This document shows, one piece after another, positions 11,191 to 20,679 of a stretch of DNA of 64,000 bases (the first letter of the stretch is position 1; the number at the start of each line of letters is the position of its first letter). This DNA comes from Ursus arctos (Eukaryota; Chordata; Mammalia; Carnivora; Ursidae): NCBI RefSeq assembly GCF_023065955.2, contig NC_079873.1, positions 7,516,566 to 7,580,565 of the forward strand, read 5' to 3'. The position numbers and the translations under genes were made by a program. The notes beneath the pieces were generated by a model. It did no database searches. It was not told the origin of the DNA and worked only from the letters and a program-made list of their open reading frames with translations.

Positions 11191-13100
11191 TCTGGTAAAA
11201 TTTCCAAAAATAGAATCGACTTGAAGGGACAGAAGAACATTAAAATGGCAGTTTTCCATGTTCAAATATAATTTTTAATAATCGTTATGTCCAGAGAGTT
11301 TAAATGCAATATACAAACTGATTAAAATACTATTTCTATAGTCATAACTTACAGCTAAAATGACTCCAGAAAGATCATAAAATGAGATAGGAAGTATATT
11401 TTTATTGAATATGAATTTGGGTTATAAAATATTATGAAGGTATAACTGCAAATATTGCACACATTTTTCTGTTCGCAGTACACACATTTCTATGGCATCA
11501 AGTTAAGACTCATCTCGACTCCCCCACTGGCAGGAATATTAGGGTTTTTTACTTATTGGGTTTTCATTAATCTTAAATAAAGCTCTGTGTACCATGCTAG
11601 GTAAACGGCTTTCACTACTAGAGTCCATTTATGATCCTGCACCCTTTATGTTCTCATAATTCCCGCTGAAGCAAGTTCTGTTTACGCAGGAACTTTAGAC
11701 TTTATTAACATGTTGATGCAAGACAAAGAATGCATTTTTTTTCCCAGGGCAGGCTAAACCTTTAAGTGCCTTAAGCTGGCCTCCAAATTTGTTCTTACAA
11801 TTCTAAGCAAACAATCATTTCGGTTTTAAACACAAAATATCTTAGGATATAATTATTGAATTCGAAGGTCAAATGGAATTTGGATCTCAAAGTAGCATAT
11901 TTCAAAGAAGGAATATAACCCTCTGCTAAATCCATTTTGGACGCCTCAAGGAATGGTTTGGGAAAGGCTGGGTCACTGAGGCAGCATGAATTCAACCTAA
12001 CCATAGAAGCCCCCAATGAGAGAGTGCGTACAGCTGAATAATTACACTGGGCCAAAAAAATAGCACTTACGGGAAACTAAATAAAATACAAGACCTACTT
12101 GAAGGGGAGAGAATATCCTAGTGGCTTAAGGAAAACATCAGGGGACAGATTTCGGAAATTCCCAATGGCATACGACTAATGAGTAGGTAGGCTACAATTC
12201 CAACCTCAGTCCATCAGACTCTAGAATGCTTGCTATGTCTACCGCACCCTGGGGGTACCACGCTACCCAAGGAAGTGCAAATGTCTTTGAGTCATGCTGG
12301 TTTCATGTGTTGGTCATGTGACCTTGGGTAATGTTTTGAAGCCTCACCTCCAAAGTGGAAACAATGGCTACACATCTCACAGATGACTGAAAGTACCTAA
12401 TGGGTGTTTTCAATCGTTCCCAATGAATTTATTGATGCTTCTCATGGTGCAGGCATTCCTCAAGGTCCTAGGAATATGGCCGCGAGCAAGTTAGGCATGT
12501 CTCCCCCATCATGCAGCTAACGATCTTCAAGGAAAGGCTGCGCACATCTATATTATGGAATGTGAAACCCTAACATTTCCCTGGATTTCTCATAACACAA
12601 GAATGTGGAACCAGAGTTCCACATCAATATAGAAATATTAATAGACAAATGCCCGAGCTAACACGTTCACTGTAGTCAGTCCAGACTGCTCTCCCTGGCC
12701 CGAGGCTGGCCTTACCATGATTAGACTCGGTGGGCCTGGGCTGAGCCAAATAAGGTAAATATCAGGGAAAGGTAAAACTTGATGCATCCGTCCTATCATG
12801 AACCGTCCTTCGAACAACAGAGGAGGACCGGTGCATTCACTTGCAAAACATCTTAAAGACGCTCGGGAAGCTGGATATACAAAGAGTTGTTTTTATCATT
12901 AATTCTGTATACGAAGAAGTGATGCAGAAGCATAATACTATAGCCCATTATCAGGCTACTAATCTGTTTTCGTTCCTTTCCATTCAATAAGCACTTAATT
13001 GATACGAACTATAGATAAGGGTCTGTGAAGGATACAAATAGGATAGGATACACAGAAAAAGCATGGTCCTTAGCTTTAGTGGGAGCTTTTTAGAAAAATG
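11191..13100. other. non-coding, no confident repeat
   Basis: About 1.9 kb without recognised genes. A MIR-like phrase near 12.31-12.37 kb (GACCTTGGGTAATGTTTTGA) is suggestive but isolated. The 86-codon minus frame at 11,795-12,055 has no signature. Confidence 0.4.
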
Positions 13101-13104
13101 TTAT

Positions 13105-13560
13105 GCTGCTATATCAGGCAGGATGGGTGAGGTTATGCTCTGGTAACAAGGAACCCCCAGATCTCAGTGGCTTATAACAGCAAAGGTGTTTTTCTCACTC
13201 ATGCCACATGTTTACACAGATCAACAGGGAAGGCTCTCCTATTCATAGCCACTCAGGAGCCCAGGCTCATGAACGTTCCTTTCAACACATACTTCCACGG
13301 TTGCTGAGACAGGAAACAGGGACTTGGTGAATCACGCACTGCCTTTCAAAACTTCACTTCATAAGGGACACTTAAACTTCCGCTTACCCTCATTGGCCCC
13401 AGCAACTCCACTGGCCCTGCTTAACTTCAAAGCAAGAGAGAGAGCTAGAATATATGACGAATGAAGACATGACAGATACGGCAAACCATGTGGCTGGAGG
13501 AAAGCATCAAGGAGGCAGGCATATTGAATACCCCATATGGCACAAGGACTGGCATTTCAA
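13105..13560 (-). repeat. MaLR-like (ERVL) LTR fossil, antisense
   Basis: Starts with TAGGTTATGCTC-like text followed by CAGTGGCTTATAACAGCAAA and a TTTTTCTCACTCATGCCACA block. That is the order seen in the reverse complement of common mammalian MaLR-class LTRs. A strong age signature (many substitutions) is evident. No internal retroviral coding sequence remains. Subfamily is not assigned. Confidence 0.5.
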
Positions 13561-13679
13561 GTTTGGAAATTACTGACCAGCTCCAATTTCCATGGGAGCA
13601 CTTGCTTAAAGCTGGACTCACAGATTAATCAGTGGTTCTGGCTGAACCTTGAGGGAAACAGTGACATTTAAAAAGGATG

Positions 13680-13920
13680 TCCTGAGGCAGACTCTTCTTA
13701 ATATTTCTATCAGTTACTTGAGTGATGAAATAAAAGACAAGTTGATTTAATTTGCAGATGGTGCCAAATTGGATAGCTAACACCTCAGAGGATTGTATTA
13801 TAATTCAAAATGACCTTGAAGAGTAGGGGGGGAAATGACGTTAAAGAAGAAGCTTACGTCCAACAGGGACAAACAGAGGATTGGAATGAATGGTCTACAA
13901 AATACATGGTAGAAAAATAT
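13680..13920 (+). repeat. CR1/L3 LINE reverse-transcriptase fossil
   Basis: The segment keeps the L3/CR1 pattern around the reverse-transcriptase catalytic box: an ATATTTCTATCAGTTACTTG block, then AATTTGCAGATGGTGCCAAA, then TTGGATAGCTAACACCTCAG. In frame, the box reads F-A-D-G-A-K-L with stop codons on either side, so the second catalytic Asp is lost and the copy is dead. CR1/L3 activity ended before the eutherian radiation. Confidence 0.65.
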
Positions 13921-14134
13921 AATGAGCAAATACAAGCCTGTAAATTGAATATATACTGACAGCTTAGCACTTTTACTTGTAAAGCCCTTGGTACGGTGGT
14001 ACTAACCACGTAAGCACTGGAAGATAGGAATTCTCAGAGCACTTCCTCACTGGAGAGCCTTGTTTAAGAAATAAGAAATCAGAGCAAATTCAGAGGCAAA
14101 AGCAGAAATTTCCAAAAGACTAAGTACCCTAGGT

Positions 14135-14347
14135 CAGGTGTCAGCAAACTTTTTCTGCAAAGGGTCAGACAGTAAATATTTTCAACTTTGCCATCCATAA
14201 GTCTCCCTCCTACAACTACTCAACTCTGCTGTTGTGGTCCAAACCAGCCACAGATAATGTGTAAATGATTGTGCATGGCTGGGTGCCAATAAAACTTTAT
14301 TGACAAAACTGGGCAGCCAACATTAGGCTATACTGTGCAGACCCCTG
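14135..14347. repeat. hAT-Charlie-type non-autonomous DNA transposon
   Basis: Imperfect terminal inverted repeats, CAGGTGTCAGCAAACT on the left and the complement of GCAGACCCCTG on the right, bound about 213 bases. The internal phrases (AGTAAATATTTTCAACTTTG and AATAAAACTTTATTGACAAA) are familiar from a widespread mammalian Charlie-derived MITE. No 8-bp TSD survived. Family is from memory; subfamily is not claimed. Confidence 0.65.
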
Positions 14348-14784
14348 CTCTCTCTACATTATAAGAAGTGTCCCAGAATGGCAAGGTACTCATATTGATT
14401 CCAAGTGCCTAGAAGGCAAGAGGGATCCTATTTTGGCCATTTTCCTATTGTTCAAGTTCCCTTAATGGTGCTTTCCACGCAGGTGCTAGTGAATGACTTG
14501 GTGAGATAAATGAAATGAAATTAGCTAGAAATACCAGCTTCCTTATTAAATATTCAAAAAGATTTATAATATGTAATTCTTGAGGATGTTGTGGAAATAA
14601 AATCCAAAATATAATTTCCCATCTCGATTTGCCAAATTTTTATCAATTATATTGCTTTTCAGCTACAAAAATATCAAAGATGAAAACATATAAGAAAACC
14701 TAGAAAGATTACAATAATGAAATTAAAGGAAACAAAAATTTGCAACAAGGTATATGCACATAGCGTTTTTAATTTTTTCCCCCA
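14348..14784. other. non-coding, AT-rich, no recognised repeat
   Basis: AT-rich sequence without gene or repeat signature that I can identify. Confidence 0.4.
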
Positions 14785-14945
14785 AGTTCTTCATAACCAA
14801 ATGAGGTCAATGAAGCAAATGTCCTTATTAGCCAAAGGCGAAGATGGAGATAAGGAAGGTTAAGTCAATTGTCTAACATCAACAAGCTCATGGCGATGGA
14901 GAAGGAAATAGGACCGAGATTGCCTGGGTTTACAATTCTGAATCG
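14785..14945 (-). repeat. MIR SINE fragment
   Basis: Antisense MIR order: ATGTCCTTATTAGCC, GGAGATAAGGAAGGTTAAGT, a degenerate CTCATGGC block and GACCGAGATTGCCTGGGTTT. The end near 14,945 is approximate. Confidence 0.6.
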
Positions 14946-15088
14946 TGATAAACACCAAGTGCGCAGAGGCTGAGAGAATAAAGAGCTTACATGAAGTGCA
15001 ATGGAAGCCCTGTGGTATGTCTTTTCAGATGCGTTGGGGAAAGCCCAGCACTCCAAACACTGTCTGTCCCTTCCTCCCCCATGCACAC

Positions 15089-15098
15089 CCCCCCCCCC
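15089..15098. repeat. poly-C tract
   Basis: Short run of C following CACAC inside otherwise unassigned sequence (14,946-15,276). Confidence 0.8.
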
Positions 15099-15276
15099 GT
15101 GCAATCTCCTTTGCAGTCAGCTCCATAGCCTCTCCCTCCTTTGATAAAGTCCTGAAAGCTAAAGTCTGGTTATGGATGAGTCTTTGTGCAAATGCCCCTG
15201 AATCCTGAATCCGACTACTTGTGACCACTGCCTCTGATACTTTCAGTCCAAGCCAGTATCATCTGGTGGCTACATC

Positions 15277-15510
15277 AGTTTCTCAGCCTCAGCATAACTG
15301 GGCTGGATCGTTCTTTGTGATGGGGCAGTCCTGAGCTTTGTAGCATGTTCAGCAGCATCTCCAGCTTCTTCCCACTAGATGCCAGGAGCGCTTCCCCTCC
15401 CCTTACCCTCCAAGTCACAACAACCAAAAGTATCTTCAGACATTGCCAAATCTTCCTGGGGGAGGCACAAAATTACCTCTTTTGGAGAACCTCTGAAATA
15501 GATGATTGCT
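15277..15510. repeat. MER20 (hAT-Charlie) DNA transposon fossil
   Basis: Has TTTCTCAGCCTCAGCATAAC at one end, CCCACTAGATGCCAGGAGCG in the middle and ACATTGCCAAATCTTCCTGG near the other end, ending with a degenerate GAGAACCTCTG. This order matches MER20 copies at 27,063 and 33,110 in the same window and in the same orientation. Confidence 0.7.
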
Positions 15511-15544
15511 TCTTAATTGTTCTCCCTACTTCTGCCCTTGCTTC

Positions 15545-15840
15545 TCTGCAGTCTATTCTTCACACAGCAGCCAAAACCATCTTTTAAAGATATACATCAG
15601 ATCATGCCACTTCTCTGCTTAAAACCTCTAGTGGTATCCTCTTATAATTAGAATACAATCTAGCTCTCATACCATGGCCCACAGAGTTCTCCAGAGTATG
15701 ACTTCTGTCAGCCTCTCCAGATTAATCTTATAGCACCATGTCCTCACTGGCCTTCTTTCTCCTTCCCCAGTATACCCATCTTGTTCAGAACTCAAGACCT
15801 CCGTATATGTTATTCTCACTGCCTGGAATGCTCCTGCTGG
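15545..15840 (+). repeat. L2 LINE fragment, left part
   Basis: L2 phrases in order: CAGATCATGCCACTTCTCTG, AAACCTCTAGTGGTATCCTC, CTCACTGGCCTTCTTTCTCC and CACTGCCTGGAATGCTCCTG. It stops exactly where the LTR at 15,841 starts and resumes at about 16,341, so the LTR inserted into a pre-existing L2. Confidence 0.7.
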
Positions 15841-16340
15841 TGTGGATGGCAGAATGGTGGCCTCCCAAAGAGGTCCACATCTGAATTCCCGGAACTCGTG
15901 AATATGTTATGCTAAATGGCAATGGGGAATTAATGTTGCAGATAGAATTAAGGTTGCTATAGGCTGACTTTAAGATAAGAAGATTATTCTGGATTATCTA
16001 GGTGGGCCCAATGTAATCACAAGGTTCGTATAATGTGGAAGAGGGAGGCAGAAGGAGCAGTGTCTGAGCAATGCCATGTGAAAGACTGGACTAGCTATTG
16101 GTGGCTTTGCAAATGGAGGAAGGAGACCATGATCAAAGGAATGTGGGCAGCCTCTAGAAGCTGGGAACAGATTCTCCCCTAGAGCCTCCAGAAGGAATGC
16201 AACCCTGGTGCTACTTTGACGTTAGCCCGGTGAGACCTGCGTTGGACTTCTGACCTCGAGAACTGTAAGATGATAAATTTGGGCTGTTTCAAGCCACTAA
16301 GCTTTCCATAATTTGTTACAGCAGCAACAGGAAACCAATA
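15841..16340 (+). repeat. MaLR (MLT1-type) solo LTR
   Basis: Begins TGTGGATGGCAGAATGGTGG and ends near CAGCAACAGGAAACCAATA. It carries landmarks shared with the copies at 30,653 and (reversed) 40,213: GGTGGGCCCAATGTAATCAC, CAGATTCTCCCCTAGAGCCT and AACTGTAAGATGATAAATTT. The AATAAA-like site near the end is decayed. No internal region remains, so it is a solo LTR from an ancient ERVL-related element. Confidence 0.75.
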
Positions 16341-16540
16341 TTCCTGGCATCTTCACTGCTAGCTCCGAAACCCTCAGAATGTATGCAAACGTCTTCTTCT
16401 CCAGTAGGGGGCCACCCGTGATAACCAGGACTGCCAGGCACCACCCATTCCACCTCCAGTGGTTCTCTATCAATTTACCCGTTTTATTTCCTTCATAGCT
16501 CTGGTCACTATCTGATATTACCACAGTTCATTCATTGCAA
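16341..16540 (+). repeat. L2 LINE fragment, right part
   Basis: Continues the L2 interrupted at 15,840, with a CCCGTTTTATTTCCTTCATA block, CTGGTCACTATCTGATATTA and ending near GTTCATTCATTGC. Confidence 0.6.
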
Positions 16541-17783
16541 AGCCAGAAAAAGAAAAAAAAAAAAAAAAGAAAAGGCCTACCTTGACAAAAAGTAGCCAAC
16601 AATGACACACTTGAAAAAAGAAATGGCGGTGGTCATTTAATATGTCTCGGAGCAGGAATGTTGGAGAAAGAACCAGGTTTGGATTAAGTAAAGAACGTTT
16701 ATGTTGGATGAAAAGACATTCTTGACGGTAGTTGGAGTAATTGCACAATGAAACAGGCTGCCAAGAAGGGCCATGGAGGCCTAGATTGCGGCAACACTCA
16801 CGAAAGAGATTAGATAACTTGAGTCAAGAGAATAAGTGGAGCTCAGCCTAGAGCATTTACTTGATGACCTGCTTGTTCTTCCTCCAGCTTTAAAATGTGT
16901 GTAGCATAAAGCAATGAATCACAGGACAACATCTGCATGTAATTGCATTTCTGTTCCAATAATAAATGTTTCAACTGCTACGCTATTTACGAAAGCTGTT
17001 ATCATAAAGAGCCAAGTGGGGGAAATTTGAAACACAAATGCTTATCTTAAGAAACCTTTCCTTTGCAATTCGGTGTCCAAGTACCAAAACAGCAACTTTG
17101 CTGTAGTATATGAATTGTCCTGAGGAGTCTGTTTTTGAAATTCTATTTTAAATTGATTTTTAGGTGTTTGATTCCCTGTAAGAGCCCTTTCTGTCACCCA
17201 TGGTTTTCTTCGTATTTTTTGAATCTGAACAGGAGGAGCAAAGGCTGAAATTGTTCAGATTTTCCTCACAAACCTATCATCTGATTTTTGAACCCATTGT
17301 CAAGGAGGGAGAAAAGGTGTCTTGTACTTTCATTTTAATCAAGAATGTTTATTCTCAAAACAGAAGACTAGAATTACAGATTTCCCCCACCCATCCCACT
17401 CCCACAAACCATCCCCACCCGGGAATTGTTGGCCTTTAAATTGCTTGCGAAGTGCCAGGACATTTAAAAAGTATTAACAACCAATGTAGAAAAGCACAGA
17501 AAAGCAAAGAAACTCTTAGTTCCTCGGGTCCGTCTTGTCCTCCCGCTTCCCCACAGTGGCAGACAATTTTTCTGTACGCCTTGGCACAGGAGAAGCTGAC
17601 TTCTCTGCAAAACCACTGGAGACACCAGCAAAGGCTAGCAATCATTTTGGCCTTTTAAACTTAGCTTTGGGGGAATACACGTTCTGCAAAATAAAGTGGG
17701 CTGAATTTTTCAACAATTTACTTAACTTTGCATTTTTCAATTGTCTGTCGGCAGCTTAAAATTCACTGCTTTGAGTAAAGGAT
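16541..17783. other. non-coding; poly-A tract and possible conserved stretch
   Basis: A 16-17 base A tract lies near 16,553-16,569. Bases about 16,860-17,110 are repeat-free and contain ATGTAATTGCAT (POU/octamer-like) within an AT-balanced block, which could be a conserved element. No gene recognised. Confidence 0.35.
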
Positions 17784-17798
17784 GAAAACTCCATCAAG
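17784..17798 (+). repeat. target-site duplication, outer SINE (left copy)
   Basis: GAAAACTCCATCAAG, repeated identically at 23,818-23,832, more than 6 kb away. The two copies bound the whole SINE plus L1 composite and prove that the outer SINE was the first insertion. Confidence 0.95.
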
Positions 17799-17965
17799 GA
17801 GCGCCTGGGTGGCTCAGTGGGTTAAGCGTCTGACTCTTGATTTCGGCTCAGGTCAGGATCTTAGGGTCCTGGGATCGAGCCCTATGTCGGACTCTGTGCT
17901 CCGAGGGGAGTCTGCTTGAGATTCTCTCCCTCTGCCCTTCTTCCCGCATACGTGCTTTCTCTCTC
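17799..17965 (+). mobile_element. SINEC, outer host of the L1 insertion
   Basis: Head GAGCGCCTGGGTGGCTCAGT, then a tRNA-like region with A-box-like GGCTCAGTGGGTTAAGC, then a CT-rich stretch (CTCTGCCCTTC). Its A-rich tail was split by the L1: the left piece is 17,966-17,980 and the rest is 23,784-23,817. It diverges more from the GCGCAGTCGTTAAG subtype than the SINE at 18,385, consistent with being older. Confidence 0.93.
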
Positions 17966-17980
17966 AAAATAAAATGAATA
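17966..17980 (+). repeat. target-site duplication of the young L1 (left copy)
   Basis: AAAATAAAATGAATA, repeated at 23,784-23,798. The site is A-rich SINE-tail sequence, consistent with the TTTT/AA preference of L1 endonuclease. Confidence 0.9.
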
Positions 17981-18369
17981 CTGGCGGCATTAGAAACACA
18001 AAGGACAGAGACGCGCCGGCCCTGGAAGTGAGGGCAGGGACGCCGGGTGTGGGGCTCACATTCCGGGACGCTGCAGGGTTGAGCAGCACCAACAGTAACA
18101 GAGTTAAAGTGGCCAGAACATCAGTGGAGAACGGGCCGCAATCCCTCTGTTCTGTGACAATGCAGCCTCTGCTGCTCTGACCCTCAGAAGAGGCATAGCC
18201 GGCCGCCAGGGAAAGCCGCCAGAGAACAAAAGCCTGGAAATACCGGCTCAGAGAGTGCCCATCCCCATCCTCCCTCGCAGGGGACACGGAGACTCTAACC
18301 AAACAGGGTTGCCTGAGTATCGGCGCGGCAGGCCCCTCCCCCAGAACACAGAAGGCAGGCTGAAAAATC

Positions 18370-18381
18370 AAGAAGCCCACA
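18370..18381 (+). repeat. target-site duplication of the inner SINE (left copy)
   Basis: AAGAAGCCCACA, repeated at 18,583-18,594 immediately after the SINE tail. Confidence 0.93.
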
Positions 18382-18582
18382 ACCGGAGGCGCCTGGGTGG
18401 CGCCGTCATTGAGCGCCTGTCTTCGGCTTAGGGCGTGATCCCGGCGTTCCGGAAAGGAGTCCCTCATCGGGCTCCTCCGCTGGGAGCCTGCTTCTTCCTC
18501 TCTCACTCCCCTGCTTCTGTTTCGTTCTTGCTGACTGTCTGTCTCCCTCTCTCAGATAAGTTAATAAATAAAATCTTTAAAG
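18382..18582 (+). mobile_element. SINEC inserted in the L1 5' UTR
   Basis: Head GGAGGCGCCTGGGTGGCG, tRNA-like part, CT-rich middle and AAATAAAATCTTTAAAG tail. The 12-bp TSD lies inside L1 sequence, so this is the third and youngest level of the nest, unless the source L1 already carried it. It interrupts the L1 promoter region about 100 bases upstream of ORF1. Confidence 0.93.
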
Positions 18583-18684
18583 AAGAAGCCCACATCTCTA
18601 AGATCCCTATAAAACAAGGGGCACGGCCTGGGACCCAGTCAATAATTTTGGGCTCTGGAAACCCCGCAACCTCTCTTCATCAGA

Positions 18685-19587
18685 ATGACAAGAAGGAGAA
18701 GCCCCCCCCAGCAAAGAAAAGACAGTGAGTCAGTGGCCTCTGCCACAGAAGTAACGGATATGGATGTAACCAAATTATCAGAAATGGAATTCAGAGTAAC
18801 AATGGTCAAGATAATGAGTAGACTTGAAAAAAGTATTCAGGAAAATATTACTGAGAATATACAATCCCTAAGGGCGGAAATGAGAGCGAATTTGACAGAA
18901 ATTAAAAATTCTATGAGCCAAATGCAGGCAAAACTAGAGGCTCTGACGGCCAGGGTCACGGAAGCGGAGGAAAGGGTTAGTGAATTGGAGGATGGGTTAA
19001 TAGAGGAAAAAATAAAAATAGAAGATGGTCTTAAGAAAATCCACGCCCACGAATGTTGGCTACGGGAGATTACTGACTCAACGAAACGATCCAATGTTAG
19101 AATCATCGGCATCCCCGAGGGGGTGGAGAAAAACAGAGGTCTAGAAGAGATATTTGAACAAATTGTAGCTGAAAACTTCCCTAATCTAGCAAGGGAAACA
19201 AAAATTCGTGTCCAAGAGGCAGAGAGGACCCCTCCCAAGCTCAACCATGACAGACCTACACCACGTCACGTCATAGTGCAATTCGCAAATATGAGATCCA
19301 AGGAAACAGTATTGAAAGCGGCCAGGGCAAAGAAATTTCTCACGTACCAAGGCAAAGGTATCAGAATTACATCAGACCTGTCTACACAGACCTGGAACGA
19401 GAGAAAGGGTTGGGGGAGCATTTTTAAAGCTCTTTCAGAGAAAAACATGCAGCCAAGGATCCTTTATCCAGCAAGGCTGTCATTCAGAATTGATGGAGAA
19501 ATAAAGACATTTCAGAATCGACAGTCACTAGCCAATTTCGTAACCACGAAACCAGCCCTACAGGAGGTATTACGGGGGGTTCTATAA
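18685..19587 (+). CDS. LINE-1 ORF1 protein (RNA-binding chaperone), intact
   Basis: A complete 300-codon frame. ORF1p is a trimeric RNA chaperone that coats L1 RNA in the cytoplasm and is needed for retrotransposition. From N to C terminus: a basic start (TRRR...), a heptad-rich coiled coil at about residues 32-130, an RRM-like domain from about 136 (RIIGIPEG at 139-146) to 215, and a C-terminal domain with QPRILYPARLSF at 256-267. The frame ends at a TAA 72 bases before ORF2. It is somewhat shorter than the human protein (338 residues), mainly in the N-terminal and coiled-coil part, which is variable in length between species. The start was chosen as the first ATG after the SINE-bearing leader; an upstream in-frame start is not visible. 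No stop or frameshift is seen, which supports a young element. Confidence 0.95.
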   Translation: MTRRRSPPQQRKDSESVASATEVTDMDVTKLSEMEFRVTMVKIMSRLEKSIQENITENIQSLRAEMRANLTEIKNSMSQMQAKLEALTARVTEAEERVSELEDGLIEEKIKIEDGLKKIHAHECWLREITDSTKRSNVRIIGIPEGVEKNRGLEEIFEQIVAENFPNLARETKIRVQEAERTPPKLNHDRPTPRHVIVQFANMRSKETVLKAARAKKFLTYQGKGIRITSDLSTQTWNERKGWGSIFKALSEKNMQPRILYPARLSFRIDGEIKTFQNRQSLANFVTTKPALQEVLRGVL

Positions 19588-19659
19588 AAGTAAAAAGGCC
19601 CCAAGAGTGATACAAAACAGAAAGTCACAGCCAATACAAACAAAGACTTTACTGACAAC

Positions 19660-20679
19660 ATGGCAGAATTAAAAGCATATCTCTCAGTACTCAGCCTGAA
19701 CATTAATGGTTTAAATTCTGGCTTCAAACGCCACAGGGTTGCAGATTGGATAAAAAGAAATGACCCATCCATTTGCTGTCTACAAGAGACTCATTTCGAA
19801 CCCAAAGATGCATTCAGACTGAGAGTAAGGGGATGGAGTACCATCTTTCACGCAAATGGACCTCAAAAGAAAGCTGGGGTAGCAATTCTCATATCAGATA
19901 AATTGGATTTTAAACTACAGACTATAGTTAGAGATGCAGAAGGGCACTATATTATTCTTAAAGGAAGTATTCAACAAGTGGAGATGACAATTATAAATAT
20001 ATATGCCCCCAACAGGGGAGCAGCAAGATACACAAGCCAACTCTTAACCAGAATAAAGAGACATATAGATAAAAATACATTAATAGTAGGGGACCTCAAC
20101 ACTCCACTCTCAGAAATAGACAGAACACCCTGGCAAAAACTAAGCAAAGAATCAAAGGCTTTGAATGCCATACTCGACGAGTTGGACCTCTTAGATATAT
20201 ATAGAACACTACACCCCAGAACCAAAGAATACTCATTCTATTCTAATGCCCATGGAACATTTTCAAGAATAGACCATGTTCTGGGACACAAAACAGGTCT
20301 CAGCCGATACCAAAAGATTGAAATTATCCCCTGCATATTCTCAGACCACAACGCTCTGAAATTGGAACTCAACCACAAGGAAAAATTTGGAAGAAACTCA
20401 AACACTTGGAGACTAAGAACCATCCTGCTCAGGAATGACTCGATAAACCAGGAAATCAAAAATCAAATTAAACAATTTATGGAGACCAATGAGAATGAAA
20501 ATACAACAGTCCAAAACCTATGGGATACTGCAAAGGCAGTCCTAAGGGGGAAATACATAGCCATCCAAGCCTCACTCAAAAGAATAGAAAAATCTAAAAT
20601 GCAGTTTTATATTCTCACCTCAAGAAGCTGGAACAGCAACAGAGGGACAGGCCTAATCCACGCACAAGGAAGCAGTTGA
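19660..20679 (+). pseudogene. LINE-1 ORF2, endonuclease half, up to the frameshift
   Basis: ORF2p nicks the target and reverse transcribes L1 RNA (target-primed reverse transcription). This 339-codon part holds the APE-like endonuclease. N14 (LNING), E43 (QETH), D145 and N147 (GDLNTP), D205 (RIDH), and D229-H230 (SDHNA) sit at the family's usual catalytic positions. That also supports ATG 19,660 as the start. After about codon 312 the frame departs from the L1 pattern: a single net -1 shift (or +2) lies within about 20,598-20,620, and the last roughly 26 residues are out-of-frame sequence ending at a TGA. The true continuation is in the frame of the next entry. The product, if made, would be an endonuclease-only fragment. 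Confidence 0.93.

Larger units (their letters stand above)
17981..18684 (+). promoter_or_regulatory. LINE-1 5' UTR / internal promoter region (split by a SINE)
   Basis: CpG-containing, GC-rich sequence (for example GGCGCGGCAGGCCCC and CGCCGGCCCTGG contexts) precedes ORF1, as expected for an L1 5' UTR with an internal RNA polymerase II promoter. About 500 bases remain after removing the SINE at 18,385-18,582. I cannot tell whether the first base is the true transcription start or a slight 5' truncation. Confidence 0.7.

Noticed and set aside
18435..18728. 97-codon plus-strand frame overlapping the start of L1 ORF1
   Set aside because: It begins inside the SINE and reads out of frame with ORF1; not a real gene.
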